Source: a virus. Taken from it: a stretch of 29,192 nucleotides of DNA. Under the pieces are notes generated by a model, which had not been told where the DNA came from, did not search any database, and was given only the letters and a program-made list of their open reading frames with translations. Both the position numbers and the translations under genes were made by a program. This document shows, one piece after another, positions 28,839 through 29,192 of this stretch (position 1 is the first letter of the stretch; every line of letters begins with the position of its first letter). The stretch covers positions 1-29,192 of IMG/VR virus record IMGVR_UViG_3300021594_000967. The stretch is one strand, 5' to 3'.

Positions 28839-29024
28839 TTAATCCTTGACCTGACCCAAGACCTCATCACGAACCTGGTTCCAAGCTTGATCCCGGACCT
28901 TCTTAAAAAACTGCACCTCGACCAAATTCCAGACCTGATTATGAATCTGTCTCCAAACCTGATTCCAGACCTGTTTCTGAACCTGATTCCAGACCTTATT
29001 TTGGACCTCTTTAATCGTTTTCAT
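28839..29024 (-). CDS. NQVx-repeat protein, array B, 61 aa
   Basis: Clear tetrads: MKTIKEVQNKVWNQVQKQVWNQVWRQIHNQVW, then NLVEVQFFKKVRDQAWNQVRDEVLGQVKD. The FFKKVRDQAWN module corresponds to VFKKIWGQAWN of the 87-aa gene in array A, so these two are true paralogs. The start overlaps the upstream gene by 14 nt (ATGAAAACGATTAA). Confidence 0.65.
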   Translation of the reverse strand: MKTIKEVQNKVWNQVQKQVWNQVWRQIHNQVWNLVEVQFFKKVRDQAWNQVRDEVLGQVKD

Positions 29025-29192
29025 TTATTTTATTCCTGATGCGATCCCAGACCTGAGTACTGACCTGATTCCAGACCTGACCCCGGACCTGATTTTCGAG
29101 ATGATTCCAGACCTGATTCCAGCCACGCTTCTCGACATGATTCTGGTTGACCTGATACCATAGCTCATACCGGACATCATTCTCGACCTGAC
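29011..29192 (-). CDS. NQVx-repeat protein, array B, cut by the window edge
   Basis: C-terminal 59 codons of a further member; the start is outside the window. Tetrads with drift: QVENDVRYELWYQVNQNHVEKRGWNQVW, then NQVRGQVWNQVSTQVWDRIRNKINEND. The ending INEND and the 14-nt overlap with the next start match array A genes. Array B therefore continues to the right. Confidence 0.6.
   Translation of the reverse strand, partial: QVENDVRYELWYQVNQNHVEKRGWNQVWNHLENQVRGQVWNQVSTQVWDRIRNKINEND

Noticed and set aside
1-29192. tRNA genes, integrase, attachment sites, insertion sequences
   Set aside because: I looked for TPsiC-like boxes, transposase or recombinase motifs and paired terminal repeats and saw none I could support by eye.

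Overview
The window looks like part of a large tailed-phage genome (Caudoviricetes), or a closely related prophage or metagenomic viral contig. The reasons are very dense packing with overlapping starts and stops, almost every gene on the minus strand, many small orphan genes, and a typical phage nucleotide-metabolism set: PhoH, a class I ribonucleotide reductase pair, flavin-dependent thymidylate synthase ThyX, a MazG-like NTP pyrophosphohydrolase and SSB. The host cannot be read from the sequence. No terminase, portal, major capsid protein, integrase or tRNA is seen here.

Layout, left to right. (1) 1-3059: PhoH-like ATPase (cut by the window edge), NrdA, NrdB. (2) 3116-9763: probable virion, envelope and lysis-associated genes. 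These are a Ser/Thr/Asn-rich beta protein, a secreted Cys-rich thioredoxin-fold protein, a papain-like cysteine protease, a lipoprotein, several small membrane proteins (holin-like candidates), a second structural candidate, a bacterioferritin-like protein and a phage protein with conserved ends around an acidic middle. (3) 9771-11823: a GT-B glycosyltransferase, a tiny basic protein, SSB, a 28-residue membrane peptide and a small protein behind a recognisable promoter. (4) 12153-14427: the only plus-strand genes, three glycosyltransferase-type proteins, the first lacking its N-terminus next to a 16-A tract. (5) 14404-22161: ThyX, a PD-(D/E)XK nuclease, an HNH nuclease, an ATP-grasp (R2K-like) protein, the MazG-like enzyme, and conserved but uncharacterised phage proteins. 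(6) 22158-23536 and 28002 to the right edge: two arrays of very short genes, 13 in total, mostly built from the tetrapeptide x-Gln-Val-x (usually Asn-Gln-Val-Trp/Arg/Glu/Ser). (7) 23496-28012, between the arrays: a run of small accessory genes including three YopX-like paralogs, a second paralogous pair and two zinc-binding candidates.

The most unusual material is the pair of NQVx gene arrays and the gene-junction architecture around them. Neighbouring genes repeatedly overlap by exactly 14 nt, with the upstream stop lying inside the first codons of the next gene. One 24-nt junction occurs twice and is read in two different frames. Together these suggest a region of small genes that expands, shuffles and diversifies by recombination and slippage. 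No function is assigned to the arrays.

Functionally, RNR, ThyX, the MazG-like enzyme and SSB would serve phage DNA synthesis. The four glycosyltransferase-type proteins would modify a surface or virion glycan, or DNA. The nucleases, the R2K protein and the small genes are probably host-takeover or competition functions (inference).
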